Assembly: GCA_013397845.1 (NCBI GenBank)
Contig: VZTG01004161.1
Coordinates: 2,506,495-2,570,494 of the forward strand
Length of the DNA: 64,000 nt
Reading direction: 5' to 3'
Source: Melanocharis versteri
Taxonomy: Eukaryota > Chordata > Aves > Passeriformes > Melanocharitidae
Positions 39,331-51,102 of this stretch are shown in pieces. Positions within the stretch are counted from its first letter, which is position 1. Every line of letters starts with the position of its first letter. Below the pieces are notes generated by a model, which was not told the origin of the DNA, searched no databases, and saw only the letters and a program-made list of their open reading frames with translations. The position numbers were made by a program, and so were the translations under genes.

Positions 39331-41104
39331 CTGAGTGGAAGAAATAGGCCTGCTCGCTTGGAGGGCTCTTCTCAGTTACTGTAAAAAGCAGATACAGATA
39401 ATAATATTGTTTCTGTCTAAAATGCAGGTCTAAATAAGAGAGCATATCATTCAGTGCTCTGCAATTACTGGGTAGCTGTATGTCCATGTGTGAATTTCTA
39501 TATTGCCAGAGGTGCAATTCACACCTGTCTTTTTCAGATGCAGTAGAAAGAGCTCATTGCATGTATTGGGGCTGTTTTCATATCTCCTTTTTTTTCAGTG
39601 AGTCTCTTCAGGATCCTGTTACTGGTTTTGATCTTTATATGCTGCCGATTTCTGACCCCTATTGCACAGACTCTCAAAAGACCTCCTGTGTCTGTATCCT
39701 GTCTGCCCGGTAAATGGGATGTCCCCTTTACCTTTTGGGTTCTGGCTTATGTGGTTCTTTTTTTGTGTCAGCAGCCATGTTTCTTTGTGTATGTGATGCA
39801 CTGTTGGTATCCCACTATTTCCCCCAAAGAGTGTTGTATCTGAGATTACTGTTTTCTCTGTGGGAGACAGGAAAGCAGAAGCACATCTTCACTGCTTGCC
39901 CAGTCAAGCCTGATACAGCCTAAAAAGTCTACAAAATCCTGTGGGTATAGCTCTTGTCCACAATAGTGTGGTAGTAGCTTGTGGGATGGGTTGGAGTATA
40001 CGCGGACTTCCATAATTTGCCATGTAGTCAAACAATTTGGGATACATGTGCTCAAATTATGGGTTTTGCTGATTTAACACCACCATTTTACCAAGCAGCC
40101 TGTTATCAGTTCCTTGCCAGCTGGTGAAATAGTGGAAAGAGCCTGTCCAGAATGATGTCTCTGTTCAAAGGGTTTGGAAATGCAGTGGAAATGGAGTAAC
40201 CAAACATGAGTTTTTAAACAAGTACAGAAGAAACAAATTGAGACAAGAAGATGTAGCCCAGGTGGAAGTGTGTGATAAAATTAGTGGGCCAGTCCTCCTT
40301 GTGCTCATTTAGCTAGAAAAATGGACTCTGCTGTCTTGGTTTATTATTGCTTAAGGTTCTATTAAACATTGCTAATATTTTTGCTTTTTGGACAGATGCA
40401 AGCTGGAGGCAACATTTGTCTCCAGGCAGCGACAAACCTATTAAAAGCTGAATGCCCTGACTGTTCGCTCAGCTCTCACCACATTTTACATATAGTTCTC
40501 TCCCAGCCCATTTTTCATGAAAGCTTGTAGGGTCCATTGATGTCTGGAATACTTGTGGGATTTTTGAGCATGGTTAGATGTGTTGATCAAGGGTTAGCAT
40601 GTTATGGACTGACATAAATACCACCAGAAGTGATGCATTTTTCATTTTTCACCTAGACCAGACTCAGTTTTGATTTGGGTTTTTTTAAGGGAGTGCAGGA
40701 AATCAACTAAGGCTTTTCAGTACTGTGCTAATAAACTAGGTAATTGGAATTCCATCCTGTAGAAGGTATCATCCCCATGTATTGAAAAAGTCTGACATCT
40801 TGTTGTTTTGGCATCTTGGCCCTACTGGGTTTTGGAAGACTGTGTATGCATGAAGTAGTATTTACTGTTGAGCTGAGGTGATTTCAGCTAGGAGCTAATT
40901 AATCATATACTCTTGTCTCATTGCATGTTGGCTAGGGAATTCAGAGAAAATAAACTGTCACTTATTTCTTAGGGATATGTAAGGCAACCTGCTCTTTTTA
41001 GAATATTAAAATTGTTGCAGGCTGAGCTAATGAGAGAGATGTCAACTTTTGCGGGAAGCAGGGGGCTCCTAGGGTGTTTTCATCGACTTGGAGGCATTTT
41101 AATA

Positions 41105-41512
41105 GAACCATGGATTAATGGAATATCTTGAGCTGGAAGGAACCCACAAGGATCATCAACTCCTGGCCCTGCACAGGAATGTGCCCCAAGAATCACACCA
41201 TGTGCTTGAGAGCATTATCCAAACACTTGCTAAGTTCTGTCAAGCTGTGACTGCATCCCTGGCGAGCCTGTTCCAGGGCTCAACCATACTTTGGGTGAAC
41301 AGCCTTTTCCTAAATCTCTCTTGACACAGCGTAGTGCCTCCCTGGTCACCACAGAGAAGAGATCAGTTCCTGCCCCTGCCCTTCCCCTCATATGGGAGCT
41401 GCAGACTGCAATGAGGTCTCATCTCAGTCTCCTCTTCTCCAGGCTGGGCAAGCCATGTGACCTCAGCTATGCTTCATATGACTTCCCCTGATCCTGTCAC
41501 CATGGGTAGCCC
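41105..41512 (-). repeat. CR1 LINE 3' fragment, minus strand, diverged
   Basis: The plus strand runs through the reverse complement of a CR1 3' end: 'gagctggaaggaacccacaa', 'gcctgttccagggctcaacc', 'cagtctcctcttctccaggc' and 'ctgatcctgtcaccatgg'. It is more diverged than the copy at 37199, with several small indels. It lies in VWA8 intron 1. Confidence 0.85.
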
Positions 41513-43184
41513 AGATTAAAAGGGTGTGGTGGCAAAAATGTTGGTGCCCTGCCATGATCCCTATTAGCTGTTGCCCAGTGAGAAAGAGCGAGCTTGGAAC
41601 TGCAGTAGAAGAAAGGAAAAGGGAGATGATGCTTAGTCAGTAAAATAGTTTTTCTCACTTTAAAACTCAAAGAAATGAGCAAAACACTGGGATAGCCAAA
41701 GGCTAGGTTTTAGTCCCTGCAGTGCTTGTGTCTGTTGTTCAGTGACTTTAATTTATTTTAGAGTTCCCAGAGTCAGGACCAGGGCTCTAAGCTATTGCAG
41801 GACTTTATTTTGGACTGAATTTGAGTGCTTCAAGCTAGAGAGGGCACAGTACTCTTTGGTGCATTTGAAATGAAAATTCAGCAAGGCCAGAAAAGGAGCT
41901 AAAGCCCTAGACAGCTGCCTAATTCTTAGCTTAGCCCAGCTCTGTTTGGAACTGTTCCGCCTGTGGGCTCTTGCACAATCAACGAAGGGTGCTTAGCTCT
42001 AGCATGGTGAGTGGGAACTGCTTGGTTCTGCTTGCCCTTAGAACTAAGGGTGAATCCTTGTCTGCCTTTTATGTGGCAGTACTGCTGTTGCCTGTGTCCC
42101 ACTTTCTGGTGAGCTATTGGAGGACTGTATTGCTCCAACTGTGTTGCTGCATAAAATATATTGTACTGTTGCATAAAATGTGGGAACAATCACCAGCTTA
42201 CTACCTTTCGCCAATATTTTAGGGGAAGATGGAGGGCTGATTATTTAGACTCCAGGAGCAACGTAAAGACCCATGTGCAGGCATGTATGTCAGGCTGTGA
42301 ATCCCGGTCTCTGTATTCTAGTCAAGCCCTTCAATTTAGGAGGAAATCAGCTATAATACTTTCTTCACTGTTTCCTGTTTGTTACTGTAGGTGATTCTAC
42401 TCTGACTGTTACAAATCTAGTCCTTTTTCCATGAATTGTGTGAGCTATGTCAGAACCTGGGGATTCTCAATCCTGTGAGATGAGCAGTAACATCTAGGTA
42501 TGCTGGAAGAGTACTGCATTTGAGTGCACAACTAGAGTCATGGCTGACTGAAAGGAGAACTACTGCATGTGTGGGAGGAGTTTTAGTTGCTTCTTTTAAT
42601 TTGGGCAAGCTGCTTCTCCAGCATCTCCCTTTCTGATTTCAGCATTGGTCTTCCAAACTGTTTGACTTCTTTCACGGTGCTGGAGATAGGCAACTGTAGG
42701 TTGGGTCCTCTTGGATGGAATAGGACAAGGGGCAGATCTACAAGAGGATTGGATTCTTGTTTGATCTTGTTTGTGGGCTTTGTTTTGTCTGTGTCTCACT
42801 TCTGAGAAAAGCACAAACACATGAGACAGTTCCAAAACTTGGCCTCAGCTCATGGAAAGGAGGTGTAATCAGAGTGCTGTGGCAAAATTATACCCCTGTG
42901 CAGCAGTCTTCCTCCAGTAATCCTCTCCATCCTCATGCGTGCACTACAGTGCTGTGGAGGTGGTGTTATCTTTAGCAACAGTAATGGGAAAAATGTCATT
43001 TTGCTAGAGTCATCTTAGTTTCATGGTCTTAATACTTGTGAACTCATTTGTGGCGCCCAAACTCTTGAAAGAGAATAAACTTTGGTTTTCTTCCTAGTTT
43101 AAACCTCATTTTCCTGGGTTTTGGGTGTTGTGCTGTTTTTCAGTGTGACTGCTGCTATGTTGGTGCTTGCCCATTTCCTGACTG

Positions 43185-43232
43185 CAGACTAGATTTCGCT
43201 TTTGATTTCAGACTAGATTTCGCTTTTGATTT
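43185..43232. repeat. Perfect 24-bp tandem duplication
   Basis: A 24-base unit starting 'cagactagatttcgc' and ending 'ttttgattt' occurs twice in direct succession with no mismatch. It contains a CpG in both copies. It is located in intron 1 about 670 bases before VWA8 exon 2. Confidence 0.95.
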
Positions 43233-43903
43233 CCATGAGAAAGTGCACAGGGCATGCCCTGCAATTTAATTCAAGCCTGTGGTTGCAGAAAGATAGATAA
43301 GACAGGCAGGTCCTAGTGAAGAGAACATTAAGTAAAATGGCCAGATGCTTTAGGTTTGTTGAAATCCAGGGCAAGAAGTGCTTGAGACCACTCAAACTTT
43401 GGAAAGGTGCCAGGTTCTGCAGCCATATAGTCAGGGAGTGCAGGAAGGGCCCACTGGCATGAATATGTCATTCTGTACCTCCAACAGGTACTGTTCCAGG
43501 CTGCTTGAAAACTTGGGGAAATCATCACCCCTACAAGTGTTTGTCACTGATAGTTCTACAGGCACACATGCTAAAGTTTTAATTTCAGTAAGTCAACAAT
43601 GGTAGCTGGAGTGGGGTTCTACACTGGGCTTGATTTCCATAGCTCCCGACAGCTTAAGGTTCTAACAAGAGCACTAAAAGAAAAAACAGGAAAAAGTAAT
43701 ATTAATTAAATGTAAATTGTCTAAGTACCTGATCTACTGAAAAGCAGCAGAGCCTAATTAGTAAACACAAACACATTAGAGGCTGCTTTGTGAACACATA
43801 GTCAGCCTCACCACAGCAGGCCTATGATTTAAATTTTAAGGACTTTAAATACTTAAAATATCTAAGTATGTAAGAACTAAAAGACTTCTTTTCTTTATTT
43901 TAG

Positions 43904-43981
43904 GTGATACTGTCACTATTGGAGATGTGTCTTTTAGACTCAAAACACCGAAGAACCCAGAACTTGTTCCACAGAACTACA
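43904..43981 (+). CDS. VWA8: VWA8 coding exon 2
   Basis: This 78-base exon encodes (G)DTVTIGDVSFRLKTPKNP followed by ELVPQNY. From memory the human protein has the closely similar GDTVNIGDVSYKLKIPKNP then ELVPQNY directly after its targeting region. The acceptor is a good pyrimidine tract ending TTTATTTTAG and the donor is ACA|GTAAGG. The exon starts at phase 1, with two bases finishing a GGT glycine codon whose first base is in the unseen exon 1, and also ends at phase 1. It is symmetric, so skipping it would keep the frame. The segment lies between the mitochondrial presequence and the first AAA+ domain of this matrix ATPase. Confidence 0.93.
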
Positions 43982-45071
43982 GTAAGGATCTGCTTTCCTT
44001 TTGAAGGAGTTTCAAGCTTTATTCAAAAAGTTTCTACTCACTCAATCACCTCACTGACTTTACTGAAATGATCTAAGATACATGTTTTGAAAAAGCATGC
44101 AGTTTGGGGGAGGCTGTCTTTGCTTAATTTGTTACTATATCTCTGGTTCAGCTGGTTGTATAGGAATCTTAACTTTGAACGTTTAACATTGGTCAATGGG
44201 ACAGTAAGATAATCACTTGTTTATGTTTAATTATTTTGTTCAAAAGGGTTCTTATCCAGGAATTACTTCTAAAAATAATCTCAAGTTGTTTGGTCATAAA
44301 ACTGGCCGTTTAGAATTATCATTCAATTGTGATACGATTATATGTCCTAGGAGTTTGCAGATGTATGGTGTTTTTCTACTGTGATATTTAGTATTCCCAG
44401 ATTATCACATAATTGTTGTCAGCAAACATACAGATCTTTGTGATCCATCAAGTTAATGAGAAGTCAGTTGCATAGTCATGAAAAATGCTGTCAAATGGAA
44501 AATGTGCAGCCAATTATGCACGTTAACAATGCACATACATGTACCTAAAATTGATTCACATTGTCTTTTGATGCCTTATTACAAACATCACTGGTTTGCA
44601 GCCATCCTTATTTCCTGACTGTTCATGGAGAATACATGGTTCTTGAGCTTTTCCTTTTGCACCATGGATCAGAAGTGAATCATGTTTGCATTGTGGCTTT
44701 TCTCAGTATGCTATAGGCCGGACATTTCCTGGGGATCCAAAATGATCAATTGCCATTTGTTCAGTACTTTCGCATGTAGGCTGCTGGATATCCAGAATGC
44801 AAGTTAAAAAACATCCAATAACGACTGATTTTTCCATTCAGATAAATTTGCAGACCAAAACCAAGCACCTGTGGCATTCTAAAAGGGTATGCAAGTCTTA
44901 TGCTACTCTTTACACAGGGACAAGCACTGAGAACCCCCATGACTGTCATTGCACAGTTCTACAGGTGGAAAGTGGGTGTAATCATTCACTTCAAGTGGAT
45001 TTGCTTTCCAGGAGCATGTCTAAATTCATTCTATGGCATTTTGAATCAAGAAGACTCCTGGGGCACTGGTC

Positions 45072-45103
45072 TTTTTTTTGTTGTTGTTTGTTTTGTTTTG
45101 TTT
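45072..45103. repeat. T-rich (TTTTG)n-like simple repeat
   Basis: An imperfect run of T blocks separated by single G ('tgttgttgtttgttttgttt'). Low-complexity DNA in intron 2. Confidence 0.8.
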
Positions 45104-45214
45104 ATTTTTTAAGAAGAATGGCATTGATAATAACAACAATAGACTTGCCACTGCACAGCTGGCAATATAAAAAGTTTATATTGTTTTCTTAGGCAATAGT
45201 GCTGCAGTTCATCA

Positions 45215-45313
45215 GACAGGCTTTAGGTGGTCCTGCTTGAGCAGGAAGGTTGGGCAAGCTGACATCAAGAGGTCCCTTCCAACCTCAACCGTTCTGTGTT
45301 TCTGTGATTCCTG
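45215..45313 (+). repeat. CR1 LINE 3' tail fragment, plus strand
   Basis: About 100 bases ending 'gaggtcccttccaacctcaa' and 'ttctgtgtttctgtgatt', the classic CR1 3' end and terminal repeat. The upstream 'ggtcctgcttgagcagga' also matches. It is severely 5'-truncated. It is paired with an oppositely oriented tail about 100 bases to the right. Confidence 0.85.
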
Positions 45314-45410
45314 ATTATGTAATAACTGGCATAGTAGAGTGTGTTAATATTGACATGTTTAGATTGTTTCTTACCTCTGTTTTGTTACACAACATTTCTT
45401 CTGAAATATA

Positions 45411-45512
45411 CAGAATCATAGAACAGTTTTGGTTGGAAAGGGGACCCTTAAAGGTCATTTAATCCAACCCCCCTGCAGTGAGCAGGATGTCTTCAGCTAG
45501 ATCAAGTTGCTG
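45411..45512 (-). repeat. CR1 LINE 3' tail fragment, minus strand
   Basis: The plus strand begins 'cagaatcatagaacagtttt' and continues 'ggttggaaag' and 'aatccaacccccctgcagtg', the reverse complement of a CR1 3' tail. It faces the plus-strand copy at 45215-45313 tail-to-tail. Confidence 0.88.
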
Positions 45513-46380
45513 AGGGGGCAGTATTAAGAGGAAGATTTTGTTTGCTTTCCTGTTTGGCTATTGTGAAGTCTGCCACTAGTCTAGTGGGCCAGATCATTGA
45601 TTTACATCTGGACTGTGGGCTGCTGAAGTCTCATGACTCAGTAGGCATCACACTGTCGCTTTCCTACCAGGTGATCTAAGGTACCAACAATTTCCAGTGC
45701 CATGTGCCAGCCCTTGCTGTTATAGGGTAGCCTATGAGGAAAGGGTTTCTGTTTTAGACTGTAATGACCCTTCCCATTCCTCATGAGTTACCTGGGAATG
45801 CAGTCAAACAGTTGAGAAATGCTGTACTGTATTATTACTTTTTACAGCTCCTTAAATATCAGATTTTTGCTTTTCACCCTTTATTTTGTATGCCTTTTCT
45901 CTTACTTGGATCATCAAGGACATCAGTTGTCTATGCTAATCCATTTCATTTATTTATAATTCTGGTAGATTGATTTGCTTTCTGGTTTTCTGTGCTGTAC
46001 CAAATGTGTTAATTTTAACAATGCTTTCCCAGTCACTATTACATATTTTGTTCAACCTGCACTTTTCAGCAAGCTAAATATTAGCTCTAAGTTACTCTAA
46101 CAGCATCTCTTTCAGTTCTTTGTACTGGGAAGGCAAGAGAATTATGAAAGCATTTGGTAGAATCAATGGAGAGATTTTTCTATTTAATGACTATAAGAAG
46201 GAAAAAGTGGTTGAAAACTGATAGTGAAAAGGTTATTAAGCATGGAACTGTACAGAATAATGAGTTCTCAGCTAAAATCTGATGCCATGTAATAATAACA
46301 TTATTATTACTAACATTAATCTGAAACCAAGTAACAGTAACATTTATTAGAGCATATGTATTATTAGTAGTTTCTCTCTC

Positions 46381-46394
46381 TTTTTTTTTTTTTT
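46381..46394. repeat. Poly-T run
   Basis: Fourteen consecutive T in VWA8 intron 2, preceded by a short CT repeat. Confidence 0.75.
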
Positions 46395-46440
46395 AATTTT
46401 TAATAGTCATGACTGAAAGAAGTTTGTGTCATGCTTGGGA

Positions 46441-46466
46441 CACTGTTGTTCATCACTGTTGTTCAT
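46441..46466. repeat. Perfect 13-bp tandem duplication
   Basis: The unit 'cactgttgttcat' occurs twice in direct succession without mismatch, in VWA8 intron 2. Confidence 0.9.
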
Positions 46467-49400
46467 CAGTAGTCATCTACTGAAAGTAGGATTACTTAAG
46501 GTACAAAATTTTGCTTGTAAACCTAAATATCAAATGAACTAAAATTAACTAAAGTGGAATGCTAATGTATTTCATAGCAGAAAATCTATTTCAAATAATT
46601 GAGTACAGTTCTTTTGTATATTTAAACTTAGGGGTTTTTTTAACCCTTGTGTTTAAGTTCTTTGATTATCTTATTGTGGAGAACAAAGATATATTCCTGT
46701 AGTGGAGTTAAGTAGATTGTATTGACTTCATGTTGATTATCATCTTGTTGTGAGATATTTAGAGAGTGTATGTGCATTACTTAACGTATTTTTTTCTTCT
46801 TTTAAGAGTACTTCTCTTTTTGCTGGGTGAATGACTGCTGTAGATACAAGTTGTTTTGGTGTCAACCAAATGGAAGTAATTGCTTGTTTATACTAACTTA
46901 TAAACTAAAACATCATATATTTTGAAAATTTATTTTAGTAATTAATATTAAATTTAAATGACAAATGTACTTACCTGATTTCTTTTGAACTAAGACTAGA
47001 AATAATTAGATAATTTGCTTAAGTGGGAAATATCCCTGAGAAGGTCTCTGTCATTGTAATGTTTGTAGTGGAGTAAGGACTAATAGGAGGGGATTGAAGC
47101 AATTACAGTTCATTTACTAGTATTGCATATGATACTGTTTTCTAGCTCATCATCTGTGTAAAGTAGAATGTTTCTGCTTTTGTTCTTCTGCCAGATAAAA
47201 GCCGTGTTAAAATGTGGTGATGTTGAAAGTGCATATCTATAATTTGCAGCAAATTTTAAGTATATTATACTCTAAACTCAGCATTGTTTTCTAGGCTTAA
47301 AAATAGCCTTAAAAATCTGAAAAAATCATAACACAGTAAAGAATGTAAATGTCTTAAGTACATACAAAACTTTACATTTATCATTTTGTCACATAATTGA
47401 TACCAAAATATTTATTTCTTTGTGTTAACCAAATTAGACTGGTTTTTAACTCTTTTATTGCTCCTTATTACATTTTGCAGAAGTGGATAGGGTAGGTATT
47501 GCTGGTTGCCCTATGTTTCCATGTCTTTGCTTTTCAGGTTTTTTTGCTAGGTACCTAGCAAGTTCTCTATGAAATGCTCCATTTTGTGTGTTAATGTGAA
47601 ATATCAATTTGTTTTGCTGTTGTTGGCAAATGGCTTTTTCTTGGAAGATGATGATTAAAGGTACATAAAATCTGAGTTCTTTTTTGTAAGTGACAAGTAA
47701 AAATGAGTCATGCACAAGGGAATTTTATTAATGGGATTTCTGTCATAACTGTGTCTGACACATTCTAGAAAGAGGGCACTTATTTTTGCACTGCTTGTTC
47801 TTTTATCAGTAAAAATAAGCCGTGCATTTTTAAAGTCTCACCGTGTCTTAAAGCACGATTGTTTCTTTAATTATACTTTGGAGAAATTTTGTATGACTTT
47901 CTGTGATAGTTTAGATCTAAAATTGAAATGCAAGAATACGCTATTTTTTTTTATTTTGAGTTCATGACAGTGTACTGCTTTACTTAATGGTTTCTGGAAA
48001 TGTTATGAAAATGACAATGTACTTGACATTTTATCTATTTATTAATCTTGACTAAATGATTCCTAACAAAGCTCTTCCAGGACATTTTGTTCAATGATGG
48101 CAAATCCTCATTAGGGCAGGAAAAAGGGTGTTCTTTTGCAATAGGCCTTTGCTGCTCTGTGAAGGTGCAAGTGCATTTGAGAAATTTTACATGCAACTGC
48201 TTTGAATTGTGGAAGATTAATTTCAAACAGTGCTGGTTTGTGCCAGATGTCCTCAATCTGAGCACCCTCCCCAATGTGTGATCAAAAGTGACATGTGTGT
48301 ATACAAGGGATTAGGTGATGAATTCTGTTAGGTTTTTTCAGTTGAAATATATGAAACAGTAATTATTGTGAGGAATTCAAACAGAATGTTTGTGCATGTA
48401 ATAATCTCTGTCCTCACAGAATGGTATGTGCCACATATTGAAGCTGGGACAGGTGTTTGTTCAGTTTTTGCTCTAAGCAGGCTCAGATTTTTACTGGCGT
48501 GTGTGCTCATTCTTTGTTGTGTTAACTTCACATCTGAGTGTCAGTGTGCAATACTTTCTAGAGACAGGTTGTATTGCAGGATGAGTGTGATTTCATACTA
48601 ACAAAAACTTCAGTCATTACATCTCTTCGTTCCTAGCCTCAGGGAAGGTGTCTGCTGTCAGAGATGATGATTATTTCAACAATTTGAGTTTTCATGTAGG
48701 CTTCCAACTGTTCTGCTATTTGGATGTTACCACCTCATCCAAAATCTGAAATAGTGGGCTTTTTGTCAATAGAGCTCTGGACTTTTTATGTTATTATCCT
48801 CATTTTGTCTGTACTGAGAGTGAGGCACAGGCATACATGGGGACATGGAAACCTACAGAGGAGGTCTGCATGGAACTCAGGGAGTTGCCTGCACTGTTCC
48901 TTGTGCTTCAAAGCAAGGTCAGCTGAATCCGAACCACTCCTGAGAGATGTTTGTCCTCCTTCTTCTTAAAGTGTGCTCGTGATGTAGATTTCAGAACCTC
49001 TCTGCACACTTCACTCCAATAATTAAGGATTCCTTTGTGACAAAAGCTTGTTGGAATGCTTCATTTAGGTTTTTTTTGGCATACTTTTAGTTCCCAGGGA
49101 TGTATTCTATCTAGCATAACCTTGATGCAGGGAACTTTTTTCCTTCATGGTGGTTCTGTCTTGCATATTTCTTTTCTAGACTCAATTCAAATATGATAAT
49201 TTTTCTTGTTTTTTATCCTAGATTCTCTCATACTTTTCGTTGCTGGCCTGAGCTGTTGTGCTCAAAAGCAGACACACTGCGTCCCTCCAGCTGGAGTCTG
49301 AGCTATGGATAACTGCTCTGACTATGCATTTTTCTGAGTGGTACATCCAGCTAGGAATAGTTTCACTTATTCCATGTTTATGTGTCACTAGGAGAAACTT

Positions 49401-51071
49401 AGTCTTCAGAATCCCATTCAGGGTTTCTTCCAGAAACCTATTTGGTTTTACATGTTTCCTTTATATTATCTTTTAATTTCTACTCACATGGAGAAATATG
49501 ATTTATCTGTGTAGAACTAATACCTTCCTGTGAAGTAATCAACTCAGAGGAATTGATAAATGAGTTTACGGTCTCATCCAAGAAGTAACTTCCCCCTTTC
49601 TAAGCCCCTGCAAAAACTTGCAACTTGTTTCCTTAACAATGCAAGACCAAAAATTTTTGGAATGAAGAGTGTTCTCATGAAAAATTTATGAGGAAAAATA
49701 GTATTCCAGTGAAAACTGTGATGTAATCACATTATGAGACTGAAAACTCTTTGGATTCTGTGCATCAGCATAAAATGGGAAGAGCAGCAATGTTTTATTT
49801 GCTAAATAACAGCAGCTGAAAGCAGACCACCTAGGAGTGCCTCCCTCTCCACCTTGGCCATGCTGCCTCCTTCACCCTGTCCTGCCCAACTCACTCTCCT
49901 CATTGTCCCCCAGCCTGAACAAGCTGTGAAGTGAATCTCAGTGAGCTCATTTAAAAAATAAAATAAAAATTCCCTTTTCAAAATGTGTTTATGTTTTTAG
50001 ACAAAGACCTCCTTTCTTGTCACCTTCTCCCTTAGCTGTATTTTACAGCTGCTGCTCCCTGTGTTGCATGTGCTGCAGACTGCCATGGACAGCTACAGGA
50101 CCCCTTGGTATTCAGATGGGAGGGACATCTTGTTCCTGTCATTAATTTTTAGCTCTCCTGAAACAAGGAGCCATTTTTAGACTATGAGCATGCATTGTAG
50201 TGAAGGTTCAGGGTAGGCAGAGGTCTTTTTTTATTCTGCTGAAAATTAGGTACGTTGTTATCTTCTAAGTGCCTGTTGGTTATTATGTGATCGACCAGAG
50301 TCGTACAGGGGCAGGAGTTCTGCTGTATTTTGTACCACACTTGGAATAGATACTCTTGGGAATTAGTTTACCTAACTGTCTGAACAGTGGGAAGAGTTAC
50401 ATGTCGCTTCATTTATGGGGTTTCTTCTGTAGGTGGGACACAAGGATTTGCCAGCAGATACTGTCTGGTATCTCCAGCGAATCTTATGGCTTCAGGGAGT
50501 GTGCCAAGAATTCAAGTACGAGTGAACTGGAATATTTCTGAGGCTAGCATAGCCATTTCAGTCTTGGCTTTATCAAAAGCTGATTTGTGGATCAAACAAG
50601 AGCAGCTGCCACGTTTGCTTCAAAATCTATCTAAAGCATTTTCTACTCTTCTTCTTTGGGGATTTCTCTGTTCAACTTCAGCTGCTCACTTTACAGAATG
50701 TTTGTGCAGATTCTGCTAGGTGCTGTTCTACTTATCACTTATTGCAAATCAATAGAATGCAATTTCTTTTGCTGTCTGTCCTTGGTACACAAGAATAGCA
50801 AATTGTAGCACCGACTACTCTCTTGCATGTGCCAGATGGTGTCTTAGAGAATACACTGCAGAGGCTTGCTATGCACCATCCTGCAGATTAAGAATATGGG
50901 GCTTGCTATTTAACTACTGCAAATCAGCAGAGTGCCACTAAACAGATTGTGCAATCCCAGTTTGCATTAGATGCTATCTGACTCATCAGGTAATTAATAA
51001 AAATTGCTGTAATATACTTGCCGATGCTTTCCTCAGTGAATTTGCCCTGTCTTCTAAATGTCATAGAAAGT
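46467..51071 (+). other. VWA8: VWA8 intron 2, no recognised elements
   Basis: AT-rich intron sequence with no exon, RNA gene or repeat that I can identify. The open frames present are short and unsupported. Confidence 0.45.
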
Positions 51072-51102
51072 TATTATATGGTACTCCAAGTACCATATAA
51101 TA
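51072..51102. repeat. Perfect 14-bp inverted repeat with 3-base loop
   Basis: The left arm 'tattatatggtact' (51072-51085) and right arm 'agtaccatataata' (51089-51102) are exact reverse complements around the loop 'cca'. It could form a stable hairpin in single-stranded DNA or in the VWA8 pre-mRNA. No longer precursor-like pairing is obvious outside the arms. Confidence 0.9.
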
